Assembly: GCA_016801845.1 (NCBI GenBank)
Contig: CM028923.1
Location: forward strand, 17,902,679 to 17,966,678
Source of the DNA: Polydactylus sextarius
Lineage: Eukaryota; Chordata; Actinopteri; Polynemidae
Direction: 5' to 3'
DNA: 64,000 nucleotides
Both the position numbers and the translations under genes were made by a program. The notes below the pieces were generated by a model. That model had not been told where the DNA came from and did not search any database. It worked only from the letters and a program-made list of their open reading frames with translations. This document shows, in pieces, positions 44,630 to 54,480 of the stretch; the stretch's first letter is position 1, and each line of letters starts with the position of its first letter.

Positions 44630-47600
44630 TCAGAGCCACTCTGTCCTCTTTTCAAGCTGTGATTGGTGCATTATGGGTATAATACAATAGCGTTTGGCAT
44701 CCTTAACTGCTGCTCTGAGACAACCACATCCCATGTTAGAAGCTCTTTTCTGTTGCTTTGCTACTGTTTTCTCTGCAGCAGGAGTTGCTAACAGGGTATG
44801 GAGGAGCTGGGTGGTGTTGGTGGGGGAGAGGACAGGGTCTGGTTGGTTGGTGGTGGTGTTGTAGCCATTGCAGGGTTTGGGGGTGTCAGTAGTCATCTCC
44901 CGGCTCACCACCTCCTTGCAGGTGGGCCTGAGCAGGATGGTGTGCTCAAACTGAGCGGTGTAGCAGCCCTTGGTGTCGCAGAGTGGAGGGTATGGATCCA
45001 CGATGCCCAGGTCGCACAGGTTCTTCAGAGCCATCAGGTACTTGCTCTCGCCCAGGCGGTCCAGCCAACGCCGACAGAATGCCAACGTGCCGAAGTTCTC
45101 GTTAATCACATTCAGCAGGTGCTTCGCTCTGGGTAGTCTGGAGAGAAATGAAGCCTTCAAGTACCTTCCAAGTTAATGACTACTACAACAACAGAATAGC
45201 AACTACAGCGGTCAGGGGTTAGGTTCCAGAGCGCCCAGTGAGAAGTAGTAGTTTTTAAGCTTTTATATACCCTCCTCACTCTTATAAACCTTTCCCATAC
45301 TTCTTATTTTTTTATTTTAGGCTACAAATGCAAAAATAATTCAAATCGACAAAAATAAAAATACCTTTAGGCTGCAGAATCCCACCATATAATGAAGACT
45401 CCAGCGATATAAATGTACATATACTAGCCACAAAAAAAACGATGCATCGCACTTGTGATGTATTATAATATGGCGAGGGATCAACACTACTACTCGCTAA
45501 TGTATTTGAATTTTGGGGGCACGTGGGACACTTTCTAAATGTCCACAGGTTTGATATACACAATTACTGATTCTGTCCATCTTCCTGGATAATTTCTAAA
45601 TAATTTTATGGACTTTTATCTTCAGACATTACACACACACAAATGACAATCAATAATAAGAATGAATCGATCTTCAGGTGTTGTATCGGATGATGGATTC
45701 ACGTTGTGTACAGTGATGCATGCAGTCGTGCAACTTTTACCTGATGGGAACATGGCCGACATCAAAGTTTTTCATATAATGGGAGCACTCCATGTCATCG
45801 TGGACCACACCTTTACCTGTGCTGCCAAACGTCTCGATGGCATAAACCTCTCCTTCCTGCAGTGTGAAAATATAGTTACTGTAAATTAAATATCATCTGA
45901 CAGCTACAGAGTTAACCCGTTTTAGCCCACGATGAATGAAAAGTTAATACTGTTGCTCAGACAACGGCCTCGTGAACTCACCTCCATCCTTGTCGCTTCT
46001 CCTCCTTTAACAATTGGCACAGTCTTTCCAGCGTGTATCCTGTACTGACCAATTGAATGACCGTTCAGGTTTCGGATCGGCTTCACTGCAAAGCAAGCAA
46101 CAGGTGTTGCAAAATTATGGAAAGTTCAAGGAGAATCAAGTATTGGACAACATTCTAGTCCAAGCCACATACCTTGGTATGTTTTGCCATCAAGTTCGAC
46201 CTCGTAAGACTCCATTACCTCCTGAATTGCCTCTCCAACATCACAAAGACGCACATCGATGCCGGCGTTCTGCAACCAACAAACAAACAAACCGTCAGCT
46301 GGAGCCTCAGTACAGATCGAACATGTCTGTCACGATTCTATTTGTGTAGAATCCTACTTTGATTCCAGTATTAGTGGCGTCTCTCACAGCTTCCAGCAGC
46401 TTGTCGTACTTTGGGTTAAATGTGACAGTGAAGGCACAGTCAATGATTCGCCCTGAGGAACAGAGGATATGTTTTAGGCAATGAGTTTTTTTTTTTTTTA
46501 TCTTCAGAGGTTGCTGAATCATCAGCTAAAGTCCCGAAGAAAAGCAATGAAAGTTTGCAGCACGTGCCCTTGTTCTTAGCAGAACGTCTGGGGGAACTGA
46601 CCGATATTTAAACTGAAATTTCCACTTTCATTTGGAGTTAACCCTAACTGTTTTTTCTATTGCCTGACGGTCGACTGCTGACTCATTTTTTCACACATTA
46701 GTTCACAGCTGTGGTGGAAAATTGCACCCAGACAGAACAGCACGTTAACGCCTAAGCCTGATGATCCACTTACAGAAAAATATAAGTTTATTTATCCTCT
46801 TTTTTTTTTTTTAACTGTACATTTTCACTTTTACTGTTAATCAGTTTTCTCAATCTAATTCATACATTTATTCATACACAAATGTCAGTCATAAAACTGG
46901 ACCACATGAGAAAATATCAGCAATAATGAAAATTATAAATAATTTGTTGTTAAAAGATAAAAACACTGATGAGTAGTAATTAATAATTACTGTCAAGTAC
47001 GGTAAGAAAAAAAAAATTATTTTGGACCATCACCATGTCTTTATTTACCGCCTGGTTAAAGCGGTGGCCGGCTCTGTCCATTACAGATATGGGGTCGGCC
47101 ACAAACACATTGCTTTTCATCATCAGCACAAAATGTGAGAGAGGCTATTCTTAAAACTCGCTCTACCGTTGATGTGCGTGCCAAAGTCGATCTTGCAGAC
47201 GTCATCATATTGCAGGACGGTGGTGTCTCCTGCATTGGGAGTGTAGTGGGCAGCACAGTGGTTCAGGGAGCAGCCGGTGGGAAAGGCCAGGCCAGCATTT
47301 AACCCATTCTCTTTTATCAGCTTGCGAGAACAATCCTCCAACCGCTCACTGTGGACAAATTCTGATCATTACTCACTGCTCTTTCCTCAATTTGGCATAA
47401 AACTACAGTTGACATGACTTGGCTGATGGCGAGGATGTCAGGCACATTCATCTGCAACTTACAAAAAAAAACCACCATGTCCGTTGGACGTGTAAGTTGC
47501 ATTTAAACTAACAATGTCTGCATCATGCCTGAGTATCGACTCTGAGGAGAAAGGATGTTTTGGGTTTCAAAGTATGTTAGTTCCCTCTGTGGGAATTGCA

Positions 47601-50600
47601 TCAGTTACTGATGCAGCAAAACCAACAATCAAAGCAACAAACTTCCTCTTTTGAGAACACCAGCGTGCACCTGTGTCTTTTAACTCTCAGTCTCCCCCTC
47701 TACCACTTTTTTTTTAAAAATCATAGTGGGTCACTTGTGATTAAGTCTTTCTTACCAGATTTCAATCATGGTCATTCCTGGTTTGAGAAAGCTGCGGACG
47801 TGCTGGCGGACCTGTCTGTGGGCTTCTGCTGCCTGTCTGAAGTCGCTCCACACCTCCTCATTGGCTTTATCCAGGACCCGCTTTTCTTCGTGGGTCATGC
47901 GCCATGCTGCACTGCGACTACGGGACGTACACAACGGTAGAGTGACACATTTTTAATACAAACAACGTCACAACGGCAAAGATCCTGACTCATTTTCACA
48001 TGAGGTTAATCCTTGTTAACCTCACTGCCTACCGAAGTTAATGAGTTAATGAGCATGGGCTACTGTAAGGTTACAGTATAGTATAGTATTCCTTTTGACA
48101 GCGTTGCATCCTGTCTGCATTTAACACTTGATGTTGTTGCTCCACTGAGAAAGAAGGTAGTGAATTAGAGGAGGAGGCTTTAAAGGCTTTAAAGCAACAG
48201 TCATGGATTGTAGAGAGGAAGTGGCGTTCAACCAAACAAGAAGAACTTTATGCAGCCTAGAGAGATAGTTTCATAGAATATAAGAGAGCCCTCAGAAAAG
48301 CCAGAGCCTCTTACTGTTCTTCTTTAATTGAGGAAAACAAGAACTACCCCAGGTTCCTTTCCAGCACTGTAGCCAGGCTGACAGAAAGTCATAGCTCTGT
48401 GGGGCCGTCTATTAACTCTTAGCATAAAAATACACTGCCTGGCCAAAAAAAAGAAAAAGTCGCCACCTAATAAAGTGAGGCACCCACCATGCCTACTGAT
48501 ACTGTACAAGCCTGTGGGGGCAGTTCTGTGATCTGGGGTTGCTGCAGTTGGTCAGGTCTGGGTTCATCAACATCATGTGCCCAAAGAATGAGGTCAGCTG
48601 ACAACCTGAATATACTGAATGACCAGGTTATTTTTTTCTTCCCTGATGACACGGGTATATTCCAAGATGACAATACCAGGATTCATCAGGCTCAAATTGT
48701 TAAAGAGTGGTTCAGGGAGCATGAGATATCATTTTTACACATGGATTGGCCACAAGAGAGTCCAGACCTTAACTCCACTGAGAATCTTTGTGATGTGCTG
48801 GAGAAGACTGTCCAGTAGTCTGACTCTCCCATCATCAATACAAGATCTTGGTAAAAAATTAATGCAACACAGGACGGAAATAAATCTTCTGACAATGCAG
48901 AAGCTTATCGAAACAATGTCAAAGCGAATGTGCTGTAATCAAAGCTAAAGGTGGTCCGAAGAAATATTAGTGTGTGACCTTTTTTTTGGCCAGGCAGTGT
49001 ATGTCAAGGCTCTTTACAATAAAGAATGTGTATACAGATACAGACTGTATGGCTTGTAGACAATGAGTTTAAACAAAGGAAGACAAAAGAGAAAAATAAG
49101 CCACAGACTATATTAAAATAATAAGCAGAAATAACAGTGCAACCAACAAAATTACATTACCAGCTCCAAAAAATACCACGGTGCTTGCTTTTTTTCCAAA
49201 TAAAAATTCCAGACTTTTTCAAAACCAATGCTGTTTTTCCCCAAGACCTCGTTTTACGTACTTTTATACTATTGTTTTGATTGAGATTCTACCTGGTGTG
49301 TTTAGTAGAAAAGTTCATTTTAGCAAAAGTATGAATGAATAAACACAAATTAATTTTGCCGTTGATCTCAGTGCACAGCCAGACTTGAGTATTTCTTGCT
49401 TTGGAGACCAAAGCAAGACTTTCTTTGGACACTGACTTTTAAGACTTTCAAGACCTGTGCAAGCACCCTGTGTAAGTTGAGTAGTGCATTTGTGTTCTCC
49501 TTACCCGTCCTGTGAGGGGGGATATTCACATTCCTGCCCAATGGGAAACGTCCCATTTGGATACAAATCACAAATGGGCACAGACGGTGGATCAGTCTGA
49601 GATTTGGCTGAAAAAGACAAATTGCAGTTATTCTTCAAAAAAGGAAACAGACCTCTACTCTCTATCAAACACAATAAATACCAACTTGACGTAAGTGTTG
49701 TCAACTTACGTCCTTTCTTCTTCTTTTTCTTCTTCTTCTTTTTCCCTGCTGAGTTTTCTCCGTCATCTCCGTCTGTGTGAGTGAACATCCTTCATTACAC
49801 CAACCTTTTACACATGAAGCGTCACGACCACTTTATTGTGTGTTTCCGACAGTCACCTTCCTCTCCCTCCTCCTCCTTCTCTTTGTCTTCCATTGCCTGC
49901 TTCTCCAGCTGCTTGGTCACTTCGGCGACTCCATCTGCTTCTGTATCAGCCCCTGCAGCGGCAACAACATCATCGAACTTGATCACAGAGCAAAATGTTT
50001 TTTTTTGTTTTTTTAAATCAGCAAAAAGCAGAGGAAATAATAGTAAAAAATAGTAAAGCTATTAACTCTGAGGTTGCGATCATGTCTTAAAACCCCAAAG
50101 CATCATTTTTCAGGTTGTCTATTAACAATCAATGACTTCGGTAATTAGTAATTACCTCTATTAACAAGTCGAAATGTTCTGGTAGGTTTTGAATTTTCCA
50201 TTTATATAAGCATAGACCTGGTGAGCTAAACGCAGGTCGCCATGTTACGCCGCCATGTTGAGACCTGACAGGGGACAACACTAGGTAAATAGAACTCTAC
50301 CTTTCATGGTTTTATGTTCATTTATGTTTTAAAAAAAAAAAAGTCCAGAGAGCCACATATCTCACACACATGCGTCTGCCAGAGGCTCACTCTGCTCAGG
50401 CAGCAGCAGGCTAGCGACCGCTGTGCACCGCTGGACCTCACAGTACCTCAAAAAAAAAAAACAAAAGTTTTGTCATTGCAGATTTTGTCACTGCAGTGTA
50501 TCTTTCTGGCCTTCTGATATAGTTTTGTAACATATTTTCCAGCTCTGACCGCTGCTGGGAGTGTGTTCATCTGTGTGTGCGCAGGTCTATCGTTCTGTGT

Positions 50601-53437
50601 GGGTGTGTGTGTTCATTGGTGTTGAACTCCTCGATGAGAGACACAGAAAGTGGAGGAGAAATGTAAACATGTGACCATGTTGAGACAGAAATGACATGTC
50701 ATCGTGTAAATAAGATAATAACATGGTATAATGTGAGAATGTTAAGCATGTTGAGGTAAATGATCGTTTGCTGAGAATTACCACGATTTCTAATTGTGTT
50801 AGCCCATGTATGGCATTTTCCATTATGTGTTAGCATCAAGCTAGCAGACTACTTGCTAGTTTTCCACATTAAATGTTATAAATGTTTGTATTAATGAAAA
50901 ACAAGTGAGAGAGTGACGGAGAGAGACAGAGGTGTCATAGTAGGAAACACTGAGGAAATATCACAGTTATTTTTCCCCAAACAGAAGGACGACATCTTGT
51001 TGATACTTCTCGGCCACCGTAGAAGGAAATTTCAGTATACGACCTTACCACTAGATGGGAATCTTACACAATACGACTTTAAAGCAGATCTAAAAAAAAT
51101 GTCTAAAAATATAAGAGCAACAATGATGATTAGGGCCCTTTTTCCTTATTATACCTCAACTACAAGTATCTAACTGAGTAAATAAGAGGCTTGGCTGCAG
51201 GAAACAGAATTTTTAAATATCCGAGCAAGTTTATCTACATGTGCATATTAGTGTTGAAAAAAAATCTGCAACAGTATCGATACCAAGTGAAGTCATCGCC
51301 TCCAGAAATATGCCAGCAGCCCCTCCCCTCACATGCAGCTACTGACCATATGAATACAGAGCCCCTAGTCCTGAAAAGTGAAATCTTTAAAACCTGTGTG
51401 CATCGCATGCGCTAATGTAGCGCATGTAGTGTGTGTAGCTCTTTTAAGTTGTATAGGTCAACTCAAAAGAGATCTTTTGAGGCTGATAATGAAAAGACCT
51501 ACCAGTGGCTGGAAAAGGCTGGACTTACAGACAGCACAGAGGCACTAATCATGGCAGCACAAGAACAGGTCCTAGGTACAAGAGCCATAGAGGCCAAGAT
51601 CTACCACAGTGGACCAGACCTAAGGTGCAGACTGTGCAAAGATGCCCCTGAGACAGTCCAGCTCATAGTGGCAGGGTGTAAGATGCTAGCCGGGTCAGCG
51701 TACATTGAAAGGCACAACCAGGTAGCTGGAATAGTGTACAGGAACATCTGTACCCAGTATGGAATAGAAGTACCCAAATCCCCATGGGCCGTGCCACAGA
51801 AGGTGGCTGAGAACAGCAGTGCCAAGGCTCTGTGGAACGTCAGTTTCCAGACTGCCAAACAGCTCCTGGCTAACCACCTGGACATAGTGGTGGTGGACAA
51901 AGTGCAGAAGAAGGCAGTGGTGATAGATGTGACGATACCAGCTGACGCCAACATCAGAAAGAAGGAACATTAAAAGGTTGAAAAGTACCAAGGGTTGAAA
52001 GAACAGCTGGAACAGATGTGGAAGTTCAAGACGAGCGTGGTCCCAGTGGTAGTAGGAGCACTCAGGGCAGTGACCCCCAAACGGGTAGAGTGGCTCCAAC
52101 AGATCCCAGGAACAACATCTGAAGCCTCAGTCCAGAAAAACGCAGTCCTAGGAACAGCTAAGATACTGCACAGAACCCTCAAACTCCCAGTCCTCTGGTA
52201 GAGGACCTGAGCTTGAGAATAACACACACACAGATACCACCCAGGAGGGGGAGAAGGAGATTTTTTTATATATATCTATATATATACATACATACATACA
52301 CACACACACACTCACACTCACATATATATAGATAGATGAATTGAGCATGCTAAATTGCCCGTAGGTGTGGATGTGAGTGTGAATGCTTGTTTTCTGTATA
52401 TGTGGCCCTGTGACAAGCTGGCAACTGTCCAGGGTACACTCTGGTCCAGGGTGTACCCTGCCTACGCCCGTAAGCAGCTGGGATAGGCTCCAGCCCCCCC
52501 TCATCCCATGAGTGCAGGATAAAGTGGTAGAATATAATAAACATAAGTTTTAATATGATGGGACAAATATAACTGACTGTTAAAATGGGCAATTTTATAA
52601 CGACACTGACAACAAAACATATAAACTGCAGTTAATGTGAACTGGCCATGTCCGGTTGCAGAGGCCTGATCGGCTTAATGTCAGGATTAACTCTGACATT
52701 AGTCGCCCTTCAGAGATGTGAAACTCTGTACCCAAAAACTCAACTGTGACGAAAATCATTCAAGATCTGTGAGATAAAAATGAAACAAATGGACAAAAAA
52801 AAAAAAAAAAAAAAAAAAAAATCAATGACCGGCTCACTCTTTAGAAAATCTAAAAACACAGAGTGTGTTGTGAGGAGCTGTACATTAAATATTGCCTGCT
52901 CGCTAGCTGCAGGCAAAGCAGTGGGATACTTTTTTACTCTTCCAGTTCTGAACATGGACAACCTGACCAACAAAACCGTAGTGCCAAATTTATCCAATTA
53001 CATTAAAACCTTAATGCCAACACAGCATTTCTTTCACAGCCTTAATTAATTAATACCCCACTTTTCATTACTATTTAACCTTTTTTTTTTTTAAACTACT
53101 GTTCTGTCATGACGAAAACACTTTTTTTCCCCACATCACATCAATCCCAATTTGAGTTTCTACACAATATACGGGCATCAAGACACATCATGTATGAACC
53201 CCTGTCCCTTTTGCACCTGTTTTCGTACAGAGTCTATATCATACTCTGCATATGTTATACACTCTTCTCTATATAGGTTTTTTTCTGTATATAGCATCTG
53301 CAGGTTTAATATTCGTCCTATTAGATCCTAATCTGCTGTAACATGACAATTCCCTCGTGAGATTGAACAATTAAGTCAATGCACCTGTCTAACCTGTGAA
53401 CATGGCATTCCTTGATGTGTCTCTAAATTGCGGATAA

Positions 53438-53480
<43 letters not shown>

Positions 53481-54389
53481 ATCATCATGTTTCAGTCAAT
53501 TGTTCAATTTTTCTATATAATAATTCACTATAATGACTCTGGGGTTACGAAATAGAAAAAAATATATACTTTTCTATACTGTTATCTGTCTATAAATCCG
53601 TCCTGGATGTGGTTCTGATCAAAGCCCGGCGTGTTTCATGAGGCCTGACAGTCCACACCGTTCAACCCGCATGGTTAAAGAGCAGCAGCGTACACTCACA
53701 CATTGTCCACCCAAGCGCTTCCGGCAGGACTTTCATAATGAAATACACAACGCTCTCACATAAATATTTCACGCTGTGACAATGCTTTACAAAAGCTCTC
53801 AAACGTAATATAAACTGGGCACTATCGCTATAGATTACCATGACAACGCGTACACTGTTTTGCTAAGCAACTACTTTTAAACAATTTCAGACTGATTCAT
53901 ATTTCATCATTATTCTTGATCTATTCATACTTTATCTACTTAATAGACATGCAAGTTCCCATGGAAATAAAGAAAAAATAGAAATAGCGGCATCAATAGA
54001 GTATGGTTTGTTAAAAATAACCCCTGATTCAGTGGAGTATTTATAGTCCTAGAGCCTGATAACATTTGACTGACAGTTTCTGATCTAAATTAGTGCAAGT
54101 AACCTACAACTGCAGACTTGGTGTTTTTATTTTGAAGGAGACATGGGCCATTTCCGGCAGGATAGTCGCTACCTGCGGCCATCCTGACGCAGCCGTGTTA
54201 GCCTGTTAGCATTAACTTGGGGGCATCCTCACCTGTCGTCGCAGCCTTGCTCTTCTTCTTCTTCTTCTTCTTCTTTTTCGCGGTCTCCTCTACCGGGTCG
54301 GCGTCTTCTCTGCCATCAGCCTCCCCGTTCAGCTCCCGTTCCTGGACTTGTTTCTGGTCCGCTACCTGCTCCGAGACCACGTCCGCCAT
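44630..54389 (-). CDS. metap2: methionine aminopeptidase 2
   Basis: MetAP2 is a cytosolic dinuclear-metal protease that removes initiator methionine co-translationally, and it also protects eIF2alpha (family knowledge). Exons in order: 54389-54233, 49952-49857, 49772-49710, 49607-49505, 47917-47756, 47348-47167, 46452-46358, 46269-46173, 46085-45982, 45856-45741, 45137 downward. Start MADVVSEQ has A at -3. Residues 1-110 are acidic with two poly-Lys blocks; the peptidase fold follows. Metal ligands D248 (KIDFGTH), D259 (IIDCAF), H328 (NGHSIG), E361 (AIETFG), E456 (QFEHT) and catalytic H228 (CAAH) are all present, each three below the human numbers. The literal frame misses the family ending SRGDDY because one G is absent at 44899-44901. 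It runs on to TGA at 44630-44632 (560 residues). One base more would stop at 44886-44888 with 475 residues, against 478 in human. Confidence 0.95.
44886..45137 (-). CDS. metap2: metap2 exon 11, frame disrupted near the end
   Basis: The exon encodes RLPRAKHLLNVINENFGTLA through TAQFEHTILLRPTCKEVVSR. After R the expected codons GGA GAT GAC TAC TGA appear as GAG ATG ACT ACT GAC, because the run CCCC (+) is only CCC at 44899-44901. The coordinates end at the stop that the family frame would use. The literal frame continues to 44630 through sequence with no family similarity. Confidence 0.9.
45741..45856 (-). CDS. metap2: metap2 exon 10 (metal-ligand Glu)
   Basis: The exon encodes EGEVYAIETFGSTGKGVVHD then DMECSHYMKNFDVGHVPI, with E361. 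Donor gtaaaa. Confidence 0.95.
45982..46085 (-). CDS. metap2: metap2 exon 9 (metal-ligand His)
   Basis: The exon encodes VKPIRNLNGHSIGQYRIHAG then KTVPIVKGGEATRME, with H328. Donor gtgagt. Confidence 0.95.
46173..46269 (-). CDS. metap2: metap2 exon 8
   Basis: The exon encodes NAGIDVRLCDVGEAIQEVME then SYEVELDGKTYQ. Acceptor gttggttgcag, donor gtatgt. Confidence 0.95.
46358..46452 (-). CDS. metap2: metap2 exon 7
   Basis: The exon encodes GRIIDCAFTVTFNPKYDKLL then EAVRDATNTGIK, with metal ligand D259. Donor gtagga. Confidence 0.95.
47167..47348 (-). CDS. metap2: metap2 exon 6 (catalytic His, first metal Asp)
   Basis: The exon encodes CERLEDCSRKLIKENGLNAG, FPTGCSLNHCAAHYTPN and YDDVCKIDFGTHIN. 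It carries H228 and D248. Donor gtagag is weaker than the others. Confidence 0.95.
47756..47917 (-). CDS. metap2: metap2 exon 5
   Basis: The acceptor is taken as cccgtag, giving GRSAAWRMTHEEK as in the family. The alternative gtcgcag six bases later would delete two conserved residues. The exon ends MTMIEI before gtaaga. Confidence 0.92.
48170..48425 (+). mobile_element. LINE ORF2 fragment in metap2 intron
   Basis: The + strand encodes WIVERKWRSTKQEELYAA, then SFIEYKRALRKARASYCSSL, ENKNYPRFLFST and ARLTESHSS, with small frame breaks. This resembles the region just upstream of the reverse-transcriptase core in L2-type LINEs of fish. It is interrupted at its 3' side by the Tc1-like element. 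Confidence 0.65.
48431..49001 (+). mobile_element. Tc1-like element with intact ends, internally deleted
   Basis: Inverted ends TACACTGCCTGGCC (48431-48444) and GGCCAGGCAGTGTA (48988-49001) flank a 571-bp element bounded by TA dinucleotides. The + frame 48489-48818 retains the transposase C-terminal half: ACGGSSVIWGCCSWSG, FQDDN (second catalytic Asp) and WPQESPDLNSTENLCDVLE (third acidic residue). The DNA-binding half and the first catalytic Asp are gone, so it is not autonomous. It lies in a metap2 intron in antisense orientation to the gene. Confidence 0.85.
49505..49607 (-). CDS. metap2: metap2 exon 4
   Basis: The exon encodes PKSQTDPPSVPICDLYPNGT through CEYPPSQDG. Acceptor gtctttttcag, donor gtaagg. 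Confidence 0.95.
49710..49772 (-). CDS. metap2: metap2 exon 3 (second poly-Lys block)
   Basis: The exon encodes DGDDGENSAG followed by ten lysines and G. Acceptor cactcacacag, donor gtaagt. Poly-basic and acidic blocks are the hallmark of the MetAP2 N-terminus. Confidence 0.93.
49857..49952 (-). CDS. metap2: metap2 exon 2
   Basis: Acceptor gccgctgcag. The exon encodes GADTEADGVAEVTKQLEKQA then MEDKEKEEEGEE, corresponding to the acidic segment between the poly-Lys blocks. It is separated from exon 1 by a 4.3-kb intron. Confidence 0.9.
50117..50745 (-). repeat. Interspersed repeat, second copy of an inverted pair
   Basis: Reverse complement of 43340-43678, but with about 320 extra bases (roughly 50270-50590). 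The matching blocks include gttctggtaggttttgaatt, aggtcgccatgtta and atgacatgtcatcgtgtaaa. It lies in metap2 intron 1. Confidence 0.75.
51431..52201 (+). mobile_element. RLE-type LINE 3' end (R2/R4-like), 5'-truncated
   Basis: The + frame from 51431 encodes ALIMAAQEQVLGTRAIEAKI, CRLCKDAPETVQLIVAGC (zinc-knuckle-like; the family His is Leu here), then the endonuclease motif LDIVVVDKVQKKAVVIDVTI. A TAA at 51971-51973 replaces a Glu-type codon, but the frame stays open afterwards (VEKYQGLKEQLEQMWKFK, IPGTTSEASVQKNAVLGTAK) to TAG at 52199. This is the C-terminal restriction-like endonuclease region of an R2/R4-clade retroelement. It has a single stop and little other decay. Confidence 0.75.
52262..52333. 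repeat. Compound TA/ACAT/CA microsatellite
   Basis: The tract tatatatatc..catacatacatacacacac lies just after the LINE 3' UTR and probably grew from its 3' end. Confidence 0.85.
52343..52545 (+). mobile_element. SINE copy in metap2 intron 1
   Basis: The + strand reads gtggccctgtgacaagctgg, ggtgtaccctgcctacgccc, agctgggataggctccagcc and caggataaagtgg. This is the forward orientation of the tail shared with the copies at 16.6, 28.2 and 43.7 kb. The tRNA head is missing. Confidence 0.7.
53437..53479. repeat. (TAA)n microsatellite
   Basis: About 14 trinucleotide units in metap2 intron 1. Confidence 0.97.
54233..54389 (-). CDS. metap2: metap2 exon 1
   Basis: The exon encodes residues 1-52: MADVVSEQVADQKQVQ, an acidic stretch, then a nine-lysine run coded by the TTC/TTT tract on +. 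Donor GTGAGG. The ATG sits in ATCATGGCGG, good Kozak context. Confidence 0.94.
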
Positions 54390-54480
54390 GATCACAGGCG
54401 CTGGTGGAAAAGGAAGCGCAAGGGATTGTGGGGGGTGCTGTGTGCGATGCTATCTTTAGGAACAGTCGGAATTTTCCCCA
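54390..54480 (-). promoter_or_regulatory. metap2: metap2 promoter region
   Basis: Immediately upstream of the ATG, the - strand contains CCCACAATCCCTTGCG (54432-54417), close to the ZNF143/Staf SBS consensus, and nearby CGCTTCCTTTTCC (ETS-like). No TATA box is visible, which fits a housekeeping promoter. Confidence 0.45.

Noticed and set aside
47911..47916. Later acceptor gtcgcag for metap2 exon 5
   Set aside because: It keeps the frame but removes two residues (RS) present in the family at GR(T/S)AAW. The cccgtag acceptor six bases earlier retains them.
51601..52099. - strand frames opposite the RLE LINE
   Set aside because: The + strand carries clear endonuclease-domain motifs; the opposite frames are shadows.
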